Assembly (NCBI GenBank): GCA_022496805.1
Contig: CM040092.1
Coordinates: forward strand, 17,192,113 to 17,256,112
Source of the DNA: Pohlia nutans
Taxonomy: Eukaryota; Streptophyta; Bryopsida; Bryales; Mniaceae
DNA: 64,000 nt
Direction of reading: 5' to 3'
The position numbers and the translations under genes were made by a program. Every line of letters begins with the position of its first letter. Position 1 is the first letter of the stretch. The notes under the pieces are model-generated. The model did no database searches and had not been told where the DNA came from. It saw only the letters and a program-made list of their open reading frames with translations. Positions 12,834 to 24,592 of the stretch are shown piece by piece.

Positions 12834-13334
12834 GTGGACTTCGAGGCAAAGGCAGGAGTAGGTAGACATACTAAGGGTCTTGTCTATCTTTTGGCTAAAG
12901 TAAAAGGGACTAACGTTTCTATGTTGTTTGACACAGGAGCCACGAACTTATTCGTAAGTCTGGCGTGCGCAAAGAGATTGCAACTGCTGCAAACGAAGGC
13001 CGCGGAGCCGGTCAACGCGTTGTTTGCACAAGGGAGCAATTTGGCGACGCATGTGGTAAAGGACTTAGAGTTCAAGGTGGAGATGGGCGATAAGACTAGG
13101 CCGCGCAAGGTGTTTGAAGAAGACTTCACGGAGTGCGACTTAGAAGGGTTAGACATAGTCTTAAGAAACACCTTCATGAACTATTATGGAATAGAAATTA
13201 GAAGGAGGCCAAGTCTGCATGTTGTAGTCGTGAATGAGAAGGGTAAACTAGAAACCCTTAAGTTTCCAAGGAAACCGGTCTTGGACGGCCTTGGTATTCA
13301 TGTAGTTCGAAGTGTGAAACAAATGTTAGAATAA
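12834..13334 (+). pseudogene. Ty3/gypsy aspartic protease region
   Basis: The protease would mature the element's polyprotein. The frame carries the catalytic signature LFDTGATN around residue 35 of the open segment, followed by a retropepsin-like stretch (LDIVLRNTFMNYYGIEI resembles the ILG-type second motif). It is separated from gag by a TGA at about 12829-12831 and from the RT segment by a TAA at about 13332-13334. All three segments share one frame from about 12350 onward, so they represent one original gag-pol reading frame. The start is not real: it is simply the first codon after the upstream stop. Confidence 0.75.
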
Positions 13335-13349
13335 CAGTTTGTAATCACG

Positions 13350-14129
13350 ATGAGGATTGTTGAATTCTTAAGAAATAAATGTGAGGGCACTCCTAAGCAT
13401 GAGGCCCTCTTGAATCAAAAGATGTCTAAGTTGTTGCAAGAGTTTGATGATGTCTTGATGGATGAGTTACCAGATGAGTTGCCGCCACGAAAGAAGGTAG
13501 ATCATAAAATAGAACTCATTCTCGGTGCGATGCCCCAAAACATGGCGTCGTACCGTTTGAACCAAGCAGAACTGCAAGAACTTAAAAGACAAATAGATGA
13601 ACTCTTAGAAAGAGGTTGCATTAGGCCTAGTAAATCACCATTCGGAGCGCCAGACTTATTTGTGAGTAAGAAAGATGGCAAGTTTCGGATGTGTATAGAC
13701 TATAGGGCGTTTAACAAAGTAACTATAAAGAACAACTACCCCTTACCTAGAATCGACGACTTGTTAGATAGGTTGTCGGAGTCTAAGTATTTTAGTCGGA
13801 TTGACTTGAAGTTTAGTTATCATCAAATTAGGATAAGTGAGGAGGATGTGTTCAAAACGGCGATGCGAACTAGGTATGGGTCGTACGAGTTCGTCGTGAT
13901 GCCCTTTGGGCTTTGTAATGCACCTGCCACTTTCACCACCTTGATGAACGGCATCTTTCATGAAGTAAGAGATGCATTTGTGGTGGTGTACATTGATGAC
14001 ATTTTGGTGTTTTCTAAAACTCAGGAAGAACACAGAAAGCATTTAAGGCATGTGTTTGAGAAATTAAGAGAAAACAAACTCTATGCTAACTTAAGGGGCC
14101 CCGTGGACTTGGGGTCGTTAAAAATTTAA
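13350..14129 (+). pseudogene. Ty3/gypsy reverse transcriptase, 3'-truncated
   Basis: Reverse transcriptase would copy the element's RNA into DNA. The order of motifs is that of Ty3/gypsy RTs: [79 protein letters not shown], and the catalytic box [11 protein letters not shown]. The frame then reads through [10 protein letters not shown] and stops being homologous where an inverted LTR fragment begins (14093). RNase H, integrase and the 3' LTR are missing. Upstream of the RT a conserved-looking linker ([19 protein letters not shown]) is typical of this group. The copy cannot be autonomous. Confidence 0.9.
14093..14122 (-). repeat. Inverted 30-bp fragment of the gypsy LTR
   Basis: Read on the minus strand this matches 10265-10294 of the LTR at 28 of 30 positions (core CCCCAAGTCCA...GGGGCCCC). 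The gag-pol remnant is therefore bracketed by inverted copies of the LTR's own U3 sequence. Similarity may continue outward into AT-rich DNA to about 14155 but is not reliable there. Confidence 0.75.
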
Positions 14130-14390
14130 AAGTTTAGGTAATTTTTAAAATTACCACGATAAACATTCTTTGATAACTTAAAAAATTACTTGGAACTACG
14201 TCTATAATTTCATATTTACTACAAGAATGTATTCTCATAATTAAAAAATTTATCGTCAACCAAGTTTATTATCTTGTTTTTGATGCTTTTGTTTCTTTCA
14301 TATTGTCAAGTTGTATCAGTGATTAAAAAATATCCAACATTATTTTAAACTAAACTTTAGAAGATTTCAAACTACTTTTAATTTTCTTAC

Positions 14391-16219
14391 TATGACCCCA
14401 AAATTGAGAAAAATTTTGGGCCGGAAAACACGGGGCCCGGAAAAGGCGGGCATGGCAAATTGGGGGGAGTCCACGTAGGCACAGGGGGGGGGGTCCATGT
14501 AGGCACGGAGGGTCCAAATATGAGGAGCCCGGAAAACGCGGGCGCGAAATTCCTGAGGGGTCCACGTAGCCTCACCACGGCTAGTGGGTCCTCACCTGTC
14601 TGAGCCTCCATCACCATCACTGCGTTCCAGTCTGTCTGTGTGTGCGTTTCACTTCTGTTTCTGACTGTCTGCGTTTTACTTCTGTATGTTCTGCGTTTCA
14701 ATTCTGTATGTTCGTTGGCGATGGCGCAGCTATAAACGAAGAGTGATGGCGCAGCTATGAGCGAAGAGTGATGGCGCAGAGCGATAGTGAAGAGCGATGG
14801 TTCGTTGGCGATGGCGCAGAGTGATGGTGCAGAGCGATGGTTCGTTGGCGATGGCGAAGAACGATGGTGCGTTTCAGTTCTGTGGTTTTGTGTTTCAGTT
14901 CTTTTTCTGTCTGTCTGTCTGCATTGACAAAGTGGTTGACGGCCATTGCAGTGTGCTGCTTAAGATGTGCTGCAGCGGTCAACTAGCGGCAAACCGTAAA
15001 TTGTCTGCCTAGACTTAGTGACAGTAAGGTTTTCTACTTTTCGTCTCTGATTTATTTAAATTGACAGTATTGAAGGGAATTGGGTCATTGAGTAGGGTGG
15101 GTCGTTTACAAATGCGTTTTGTGCGGGCTTTTGAATGAAATGCAGAAGATTTTTGCCGTGCTGATTTTTGGTGGTCAGTTCTTCTCCAGCACGGAAAAGA
15201 GACGCTAGATCCTACAACTGGAATTGAAGGTTCCGAGGAGGATGTTACACATCACAGAGACGAGTAAGCACAATTTTTTGATGCCATCCCTTGTATTGTT
15301 TCTTTCTATGGAGTCAAACGTTTTGTGGAGGATATCCTTAAAATGTCTGTGTCGTCAAAAGAAGTACTCTGCGCATGATTTGATATACCTCGCCTCGGTT
15401 TCGTGTAGTAAAGGTCCTGTAACATTTGAGTTAGGGGTTCAGATATTTTAGGGTTTTATATTTGTGGGTTAGGATTTCCATCTCCTTCCAATTTCTCCGC
15501 CATCCTTTTAGGGTTTAGTCTGCCATGGTATTTGCTATGTTGTTGTTGTTGCAAGAGTTCTTCTTATTTTTTGCAGAAAGTTTTTAGCCTTCGATTCAAG
15601 TCGAAGCTTGCTGCATTCATAGAATGTGTATCTGGTTCAAGTAGGTTCTGATGAGCTTGTTTCGGTTTGCACAGGGAGTTCCGCAGTTGCATCAAGAGCG
15701 TGAAGATCATCAACCCAGATGTTGATGTTGCAGAACAGAGTTTGGGGAAACAGCCCACATGGAGCTTGGAGGATGATGAGTGGTACAGTGATGTCACAGA
15801 TGGGCGCCTGAGGGGTACAGTTTAAGGGGTTGTTGCTGGAAGCGGGATATGGCACAACGGTGTAAGATTGTCCAATTTTGAGTTTTGGGTTGCAGCCTCT
15901 GAAGATTCACGTTGCGGCTGCTGGGGATGAGGGTGTGTTTTTTTTCCTCCTGTCATGCAGGGCAATTTTGGACATTTTTGTACAGGACATTTTAGTTTAG
16001 GCGGTGGTACTATGACCCCAAAATTGCTGCATAGGTTTTTTGAAAATTTCAGTTTCTTTGGTTCTTTTCCAATTTTGACTTAAATTTTATTTTTGACACG
16101 TGGCACCCCCACAAAAGGGTCCATATGGCACCAAATAAAATTAGAATTGAGAAAATTCATATGTGATTTTTTCTCATAATTTTCCCAGAATGGCACATCG
16201 TGACACTATGAGCCCAAAA
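14391..16219. mobile_element. Insertion between 30-bp direct repeats, carrying a gene fragment
   Basis: The same 30 bases (starting AAGATTTCAAACTAC) stand at 14361-14390 and 16220-16249, immediately outside this segment. The segment begins TATGACCCCAAAATTG; a further copy of that sequence lies near 16012, and the right end is TATGAGCCCAAAAAA. Its interior is much less AT-rich than its flanks and contains two spliced exons. A 30-bp duplication is long for a cut-and-paste element. An A-rich right end would fit target-primed insertion, but retained intron signals argue against a processed transcript. Class unresolved. Confidence 0.55.
15179..15825 (+). CDS. Two 3'-terminal exons of an unidentified gene (fragment)
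   Basis: Exon 15179-15263 follows an AG acceptor and reads LLQHGKETLDPTTGIE... to a GTAAGC donor. Exon 15675-15825 follows TTTGCACAG and reads EFRSCIKSVKIINPDVD... to DDEWYSDVTDGRLRGTV and a TAA. The donor and acceptor phases match (phase 2), which is unlikely by chance and supports a real C-terminus of about 79 residues here. I do not recognise the family. No upstream exons are evident, and the pair lies within the insertion bounded by 30-bp repeats. It is most likely a captured or displaced gene fragment, though a short expressed gene cannot be excluded. Confidence 0.5.
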
Positions 16220-16249
16220 AAGATTTCAAACTACTTTTAATTTTCTTAC

Positions 16250-19200
16250 TTTCTTTACAATTTGGTGTTTTTCAATAATGTTGCAATCTTGGACTAACTC
16301 TAATAGTCCTTCACATTCCCAAAAATTGAAAATAACTCTTCTGAAAGTCTGTACAAATTTCAGCATAGTTTTAAGAACTGCGACAAATATAAAGATTTTA
16401 CAAACTTTTTAATGAGTGTATTGAATATAGTGCGGTAAAAATGTATTTAATTAGAAAAATATTTTCAATTAGAGCTTAATTCTTGTCTAATTATGATGTT
16501 CATTAAGTTTATTTTTCAAAATTATTCATCTTTGATGCATTAAATTTGATTTGTAATAACAATGTAAAAAACCTGTTTGCCGCAAAAACTAACATGATAA
16601 TGGTTTTTACCCTTCTTACACTATTTTTGGTATATGAATTTTATGTTTCACTAAATTACCATATTTACATGTGTTATAAAAACAAACCATTCATATGAGT
16701 TTCATGATCTCGTACATTTTTCCATATTTAGGTTTTTGAAGCTTATTAAATATCATGAACTATGATGATTCTATTTTTAGAATAAAACTTTGTTATTATT
16801 CAACATTTTATCACATGAGACTATATTCTAATTATCTGCGATCTTTTTTATACTACATTTAGTTGAAACAGTACATCGTATTTTCTACTAATGTGGTCGT
16901 AGCGAGGCACTAGCCCAAAAATAAACCATGCCAAAAATGTCATTGTGTGAGTATCCCTCATACCCCTAAACCTTCAAAATCTTATACATTCATCATTTAC
17001 AAAAAATTAGCTAGAATTTTCCAAAGTTCATTTATTTCAAAAATCCATCACTTTGGACTACTTTTTTTCACTCACCTATACCATGAGAGCGCCCCTATAC
17101 CATAAACTTTAATCCAAAAGCCTAATACCACTTTGACACATACATAGTTATTTTGTCAATTTTATGAGAGATCACAAAGTTGTTTTGAGATTTAGGATCA
17201 ACAATTCTATATTTTATTTTGTTTTGAAGCTATGATTGTACTTTAATTAAAAAATAGCCTTTCTAGTAAGACATTTTTTAACATTTTTACATATACTTGC
17301 ATTTCAGAATGCAACAAGAAAAACAAAGACAATACAAATTTTCTTTTACAGTAAAAAGAGACCAAATGGATTAGGAGTATTTAGATACAAGTTTATATAA
17401 ATTTAATCCACTTGAATGGAAAATTGGTAGATGAAAGTAGGCAAAAAAATATTTTAAATGAATACAAAATTTTTAAAATATAAAAACTCAAAACTTAGAA
17501 ATCTACAAATTGAAATTTGAAAATTTTACAGGAATCCACAAAAAATTAAAAAATTAAAATTAATCCTTAAATGTCAAGAGAGTCGTGGACAGGCAATCCA
17601 AAGGAATTTAAAAAAATTAGAGAGTTGTCTTCAATAGTCGCCTCTTGGGTAACCTGAACAACTAATGAAAATTCCTTAAATCTTCTACGAACGGTGAATG
17701 GAGTGAATAGTGTCACTCCAAAAAAATATTAAAAAATTCAATGAGATTCAGATTGTACAGTGAGCTCTGCAATTCTGGATTTAAATTCAAAAAATAAAAA
17801 ATAAAAAATAAAAAATAAATTGTTGAACAACGCTGACATGCGCAGATAGCTCTGGTATGCATCAAGGTCTGAAGTTGCCCGACTCCCTCCTCACCAATTC
17901 TCTTCCTAATTTCCTTGGAATGCACAATTTACTAAAACATGCATATTTTCTAAATTTAGCCTCACTTTTTCATCACCTTTCTGAAGCACTAATTCATTTC
18001 AATTTTCGTTGAGAAAATCCACTTTTTTCTTCATTATTCTCTAAAAACTAGTTCGTAGGGCTAATTGACGTTTAAAGGTTAAGAATTTGAGATCTTTGGA
18101 AATGAAAAGAATTGAAAAATTGGTCTGCAGTCTTCACTCATATATAGTCTATAAAATTACAAATTTAGGAATGAAGAAGAAATATTATTAGAAAGATAAG
18201 AAATAGTAAGGAAATATTAAAATATTAGAATATATTAAATATTAAAATATTAAATATTAAATATTAAATATTAAATATTAACATATTAACAAAGACATTA
18301 TAAATCTTAATCACTACTATTGTGCAAAGAAGCTAAAGATAGAATTAGAATATTAGTTATTTTTATTAAAAAAAAATATTTTTAAAATTTTAATGCATAT
18401 TTTAATTCCAAAAATATTCTTGAGATTAGTAAGAGATCTTGTAGGTCTTTGTGCATATAGTGTTCATTAGTTGAATTTAGAGCACGTCATTTTGTCATTC
18501 AACTATGACACTTTTTAATCTTTTCAGATGAATCCGTACTTACTTTATTTAAAATAAAATAAAATTTGACACAACATTTCTATACTTTTGCCCTTTTACA
18601 GTTTTGTCAGATTCGTTTACAATTTGGATAGTGATAAAGACAAATAAAAAGGTCGCAATATTCTTTTTGTCTAAAACAACATCAACTAGATTGGTAGATA
18701 TCATATGAAAAGATAGCAAGCCAAATTAAAGAAAAAACTCATATTGATTCCTAAAGGACAAAGAGGACGCATTGTGTCCAAGAATAATTTCACTACTTTA
18801 GTAACTTATTTGGATTTCATAATTTTCGACTCAATGTTAACTAGCAAATTGTAAATGTCCGCTATGAGAACTCAAAAATCCTTCAAGATGTGCAATTACA
18901 TTGATTGATCTACCAAAAGAAAACTAAAATGTCAACGTAGGTGAATTTAGGACATGGTAGTTAGGATGTTGATGACTTGGAGGGCGTTTTCATACTAGGG
19001 CGTTAGATTTGTCAAAAAGAAAAGTGTACAATATATAAAACATTTGTCATTATTGCATTATAAACACACTATAATAATTACGGAAAATGTTTAAATATAT
19101 TTAAAATGTAATATTTTCAAAATATTTGGAATCTTTCTCTACATCTTTTTATATTATTTTGGAATATTTTGGAATATTCCAAAAATATTTTTGAAATCTT

Positions 19201-20315
19201 TGCACATTTATGCAATGTAACAATTAATTACGATCATAAACACCGACTCAACAACTCACCAACAAGTCACGTCACCCAAACATAAATCTTTTGGAATCAA
19301 TCATTGTTGTTGTATTTAGTTTTAGAACATCAGTTTTTGTAAGCACTTAGACATAGTACATTTTTGTATGCTCCTGAAATTTCAAACGCTAATCATAGTT
19401 TTAGAATTTATGAGAATGTTTGTTGTGGATGATTTGTTGATTTGCTCAAAAATTTCAGAAAAACTCATGAACAAACCTTATAATTATATAATATATACGG
19501 TACATTGTCCTAAAAATTCATATACACTCTCATGACTAAGTCCTCTTTTAGCTTCAATGGTGAACTTTTCTACATGGGCACCAATTGAGAGATACAGCTG
19601 CGTTTTTTAAAACATCATGAAAAGTGACAAAATTTTAGGGATGAATATAGTCCCTTACTCCCTTAGGGGTTAAATGGTAAGAATGGCAAATTAACAAGTG
19701 AATAAAAAATAGAGTATAAACCAAAACAAAAATTACAAATTAATGTTAAGATGTAAAAATCCAAAAAAATTAATATTCAAAAACTATAAATTTTTTAGGA
19801 AATGAAAAGTTTAATACTTGGAAAATTGAAAGAATAGAATTTTTTTGAGAAATCAAAAAATCTCAAAATGGCATAAAGACGAAATTCAAATATGGCTTAA
19901 AAAATAACATAAGAATCATAATCAGAACCATTAACACTATTCCAATCTTAACACATCAAGATACCTTTAAATATTAAATAACATATTAAATAGAAAATCT
20001 AATACTATAATTGTGATAAATTGGAATATTAAATAGTTAATAGATTTTGCATTTTTTAATTTTTTAAAATCATAGAATAATTTATTTATTTTTAATTTGA
20101 AAAACATATAAAATTTTAAAAAATAGTGTACATACAATACATTTACTAAGAAAATTAAAAGCATATAAAAGCCAACCAAAAAATTCAAAAAAATAATCTT
20201 GATGCATATGTAGTTAACACTATTAAGTACTTATTAATATGATAACTAAAAAATTGAACCTTATCTTTAATAAAAAATACATAAAATAAAGAAAATTTTA
20301 TCATATAATCTCTAA
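16250..20315. other. AT-rich non-coding DNA; AAATATT microsatellite
   Basis: No gene recognised. Around 18205-18290 the sequence is a run of degenerate ATTAAAT/AAATATT heptamers. A GGGGTTAA near 19667-19673 looks like the right end of a TTAA MITE, but I found no matching left end. Confidence 0.5.
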
Positions 20316-20865
20316 CCTCTCAAGGCCTATCCCCTTTTCAATGTAGTCAAACTTCGATTTGTCGCTCAATTTCTGGTTTTAGATTTGAAAACAAATATTT
20401 TGAAAATATTTTTTTTATAGATGAACCTATATGTTTACTATTAATCTTGAATTTTTATAATCTTTTCTTGGAAATTGAAATTATTTCAATTTTCATAAGC
20501 TTTATGTCTTCAAAACATGATATTAATTACAAAATTGATGAAATCTTTACCTTGCCTGTAATCACAATTAAAAACACTTTTATGTTTTTATAAATCACAT
20601 AAAGTTTTTGATTTGAAAAAATCAATAGGAAAACTATATTGAAGCACAAATTGGCTCTTACCCCATTCAAGTAGTAATTGCTATATAAGAGATTAAGTAA
20701 TTGGAATTTTGATGAATCATGAACTGGAATACAAATTAGATTTGATAATCTTTACTTTGTGAGTTCAACTCAAATGAAAAATTATATTTTTTTCAAAAGT
20801 GAGAACTAAGTTTGACCATAGAAGAGGTTGAAGAGCCACTTTTAGGCCATTTGGGCCTTGAGGGG
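20316..20865. mobile_element. piggyBac-like MITE (TTAA family)
   Basis: Left end CCTCTCAAGGCC after CTAA (20312-20315), right end GGCCTTGAGGGG before TTAA (20866-20869). Length 550 bp, like the other members, with no coding capacity. The left target copy is one base off TTAA. Confidence 0.55.
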
Positions 20866-21122
20866 TTAAATGCATTATTTAAAAGTATATATAAAATAAA
20901 GAAAATTTTATAATATAAAAGTATAAACTTTAAATGCATCATTTAGCTATAATTTATTTTTTTCAATTTAGCATTTTGAAGATTTCCATTTGCCAAATTT
21001 AAAGATGTATCCAATTTTATTTTATTTTATTTTATTTTATAATTTATAATTTATAATTCTAATTTTTCTAATTTTAAATATCTTGATTAAAATTTTTGAA
21101 TTTGTAATTTTTAAAATATATT

Positions 21123-21445
21123 TGGCCACTAGGTGTTGCTAAACTTTAAACAGCAACGGACCAATTTTTTATTTTTTACTTATTTTATTTTTAAATTTTT
21201 GGGCCGTGGGGTGCTACTAAATCCTACACAGCGGCCGCCACACTTTTTTTATTTTAAACAATTAATTTGGTTGTGTGGTGTTGTTGAACCCTATACAACA
21301 GTTGCCCAATTTATTTTTATGATTATTATTATTGTAATTATTTAAAAAAAATCGACCATGGAGTGCTACTGAACCCTACACGGCGGCCGCAAAAACAAAA
21401 ACCTTATTTGGCCATTCGATGATGCTAAACCCTACACAGCGGCCA
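21123..21445. repeat. Tandem module with GCCGTGGGGTGCTACT core
   Basis: Five diverged copies of a module of the type GGCCGTGGGGTGCTACTAAA followed by CCTACACAGCGGCCGCC, separated by AT-rich filler of variable length, start near 21123, 21200, 21270, 21350 and 21405. The same module occurs inside the foldback elements at 23620-23830 and, degenerate, at about 29792-29830. Short frames across it are not genes. A (TAT/ATT)n microsatellite follows at 21478-21512. Confidence 0.6.
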
Positions 21446-21477
21446 CCCAATTTTATTTTTATTTAAAAACAAAATAA

Positions 21478-21513
<36 letters not shown>

Positions 21514-21534
21514 TCTATTTCTATTTTCAGCCGT

Positions 21535-21735
21535 TGGGTGCACGACCGCGCACCCAAGGTCCCTCTCCCACTCCCTCCCCTCTCTCCTCTCCCTCTTCAT
21601 CTCCTTCCCCTCTCCTTATATATATATATATATATATAGGGGAAAGGAAAGAGGGCAGGGAGTGGGAGAGACTCTTTTTTCTCCCCCTATATATATGAGC
21701 AAAGGGGAGTGAGAGGGACTTTTGGTGCGCGGTTA
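21535..21735. repeat. Purine/pyrimidine palindromic module with GCGC ends
   Basis: Opens with GGGTGCACGACCGCGCACCC, continues as a pure C/T tract (about 21565-21617) to a (TA)n centre, then a G/A tract, and closes with a related GTGCGCGGTT. The same architecture recurs at about 23868-24150 and 30085-30470. Strand-asymmetric mirror tracts of this kind can form triplex (H-DNA) structures. Confidence 0.6.
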
Positions 21736-21739
21736 ATTT

Positions 21740-22740
21740 TTTTATGAGCTTTTTTTGGTACCAATGTTTTCTCAGGACGATGTTAAAGACAATGGTCTGA
21801 TAGGGGTACCCTAAAAAGCCCTTTGAATTCTAAAATCACCCTCTAAGGCAACTTTGAATAAGTTCCTATTTAAAAATAAAAATAAATGAATCGACCGGAT
21901 GTGGTTTTGATTTCCTATACTCGTATAGTATACAAAAAAAATGCACATAAAAATTAAAGAGGTTTAAAGATTTTAAAAGAGACTTTTTGTACAAAAATCA
22001 GAATATGTTCCAGTTGCTTAAAGAAATCCAAAAAAATTGTTTAAAATATCTAATGACGTCATTTTGGTACCAATTTCTGATACTAAGTTTTACTTTCCAA
22101 AATTAGAATATCAAATTTTGGTGAAATTATAAATATTTTTTAGAGTTAAGACTTAGAAATTCATTTTAAAATTGTCGTATATAGATTTTGAATCTAGAAT
22201 TACATAATGCATATAAAATCTAAATAAAAACATCTTTCAAGTTAGAAGAAAGTTCCAAAAAATCATACAATTTCATAATAATCCAGTGAAAAAAAGATTG
22301 TCACCTACTACATATGATTAATCAAAACTCTACAACTATTTCATATAAAGGAATTATAGATTTAAAAAATATATATTCAATCAAGACTTCAAAATGAATT
22401 TTTTTTTATTCAATCATACAAGTTTTTTCTTTCCAAAAATAAAATGTTGATTTTTGGTGAACTTTTTAAAGAGATATTTGGTGTTCAATCTTAAAATATC
22501 ATTTAAAATTTGTCATTGATAGATTTTGAACATTTGATTAGACATATGTATAAATAACTTAAAAATAAACATCTTTTTGGTAAGAACGGTTCAAAAAAAC
22601 TTGTAGAATTACATAAAAATAGAATAAGCTAAAGAGTGTTTTCTACTACATATGACTACTCAAAATTCTACAACTATTTGATTGTTAAGGCTTCTCACTT
22701 ACATTGAAATGATCTAATGAACACTAACTTTTATCAACCT
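21740..22740. other. AT-rich non-coding DNA, nothing recognised
   Basis: No open frame with coding character. Two internal stretches (about 22130-22330 and 22470-22680) are diverged repeats of each other (both run into a TACTACATATGA-type block). Confidence 0.45.
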
Positions 22741-22744
22741 ACTA

Positions 22745-22860
22745 GAGCATATGTCCACCTTTTGCCTTGATCACTACTTCCAATCTAAAAGGCATAGATT
22801 GGCACAACTTGAGAAGATTTTCATTGCAAAGTGAATTCTATTCATTTTGAAAAATTAACA
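22745..22860 (-). pseudogene. C-terminal remnant of a Tc1-like transposase
   Basis: On the minus strand this reads ENLLKLCQSMPFRLEVVIKA and then KGGHM. That corresponds to the C-terminus of the transposase at 26739-27754 (LLLLCHSMPTRLQVVIEANG, then GHTCW). A TAG interrupts it upstream where the family usually has Trp. Only about 35 residues remain, and no inverted repeats were found around it. It shows the Tc1-like family had more than one copy here. Confidence 0.6.
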
Positions 22861-23351
22861 AGTCGCCATGTTGAATTAACAATACTAACTTATTGAATCA
22901 TACTACAAATAATACATTCATTAAATTATTTGATTTACCAACAAACTAACTTGAATCATGATGACTCCAGGTGATAATGTTTGGTTCAATGTGTTGATTT
23001 TTGAACTTTGTTTACATAAACAACCATATTTAAATTTCAAAACATTCCAAATAAATCCAATCTTTTTATAGAAAATAAAAGTCACAATAAGAATTAATAT
23101 CGTAAAAAAAAAATCATGAAAATATAAGTTTTTTTGGAAAATATAGTGAGTTGAAGTGCTATAGAATATTGCATAGATCTTAGTCCACAAGGTGTAAATG
23201 CAATTGACTATACAATATTTAGAAATTTAGAAATCTAAAAAGTAAAATATACACTAGAGTTGATAAGGTTCACTTTTGAAAATTCTTATAAAGAGATCTT
23301 GAATGATCATGAAGATTTGTTGCTTGTTTTAGTAAGAAATTTATGAGTTTA

Positions 23352-23656
23352 AACAGACAATTCGCTATGTGGCACTTGGCCATATAATCATGCACTTGGC
23401 CCCCGGACGCATTAAAATTTTGTCTAAAAAATTCTCTTAAAACAACAATTTTTGTCTTTCTACAATCACTTTCATTGTAAACAAACAATTATTTTATTTA
23501 TTTATTATTCTTATCTTTATTTTATTTTTTATCTTTTCTTTTATCTTGTTTTCTTTTTTTTCTTTTTTTTTGTCTTCCTTCCTTCTTGTTTTTTTTTTTT
23601 TTCTTCTATTTTTTCTTCAACTGGCCTGCTGAATCCTAAACGGCGGGAGCAAAGCA

Positions 23657-23693
<37 letters not shown>

Positions 23694-24525
23694 AATAAAA
23701 ATTGGTACTTTATTTGGCCGTGGAGTGCTGCTGAATCCTAAACAATGGAAAAAATAAAAATAAAAATAAAAAATAAAAAATAAAAACTTTACTTGGCTGT
23801 TTGGTGCTACCGAATCCTACATGGCAATCGCCCAAAAATAAAACAAAACAAAATAAAAATAAAATCTATTTTTAGTCCCTCTCTTCTCCCTCCCCTCTCT
23901 CCTCTCCCTCTCTATCTTCCTCCCCTCTCCCCTCTCCCTTTCTATCTCCCTCCCCTCTCTCTGTCTCCTTCCCCTCTCCTCATATATATAGGAGAGATGA
24001 GAGAGTCTCATCCACTCCCTCTTCCACTCCCTCTCCCACTCTCTCCCCTTTCCTCTCCATTATATATATGAGGAGAGGGGAAGGAGATGAAGAGGGAACA
24101 GGAGAAGGATTTTGGATGCGCGGCCGGGCATCCAACGGCTAAAAATAGAAAACACTTTTGTTTTTTTGTTGTTTTGTTTTTTCGTGCTTTGCGCCCGCCA
24201 TTTTAGATTCAGCAGCCACAGCTCAAGAAAAAATAGAAGATAAAAAATAAAAATAAAAAAAAGACAAGAGAAAGACAAGATGAAGACAAGATGAAGACAA
24301 GAAAGAAGACAAGAAAGAAAACAAGAAAGAAAACAAGATAAAAAAAAAAAGATATAAAAAAAGATAAAGATAAGAATAAAATAATTGTTTGTTTACAATG
24401 TAAGTGATTGTAGAAAGACAAAAATCGATGTTTTTTAGAGAACTTTTTAGCCAATTTTTTTTAAGCCAAATATGCTTATGAAATGAGCGCACTTGGCTAA
24501 GTGCATAAATAGCAAATTGCGCGTT
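23352..24525. mobile_element. Palindromic foldback element, copy 1
   Basis: Ends are inverted copies of the family terminus AACACGCAATTCGC (here AACAGACAATTCGC on the left and AACGCGCAATTTGC read from the right). Each arm contains a CACTTGGCC block, a conserved TTTCTACAATCACTT...TTGTAAACAAACAAT block, and a long pyrimidine tract (purine on the opposite arm). The centre holds GCCGTGG modules and a GCGC-ended purine/pyrimidine module. The hydrophobic and basic frames read from the tracts (for example 23793-24071, 24209-24492) are artefacts. No clear target duplication. Confidence 0.65.
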
Positions 24526-24592
24526 ATAGATGTTTGGGTTGTCTTACTCGACGACTAAACTAACTGTCTCATTAGTAAAAAAAATTCCTTTA

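Noticed and set aside
18205..18290. Telomere-like heptamer repeat
   Set aside because: The units are AAATATT/ATTAAAT, not TTTAGGG, and are degenerate; an AT microsatellite is sufficient.
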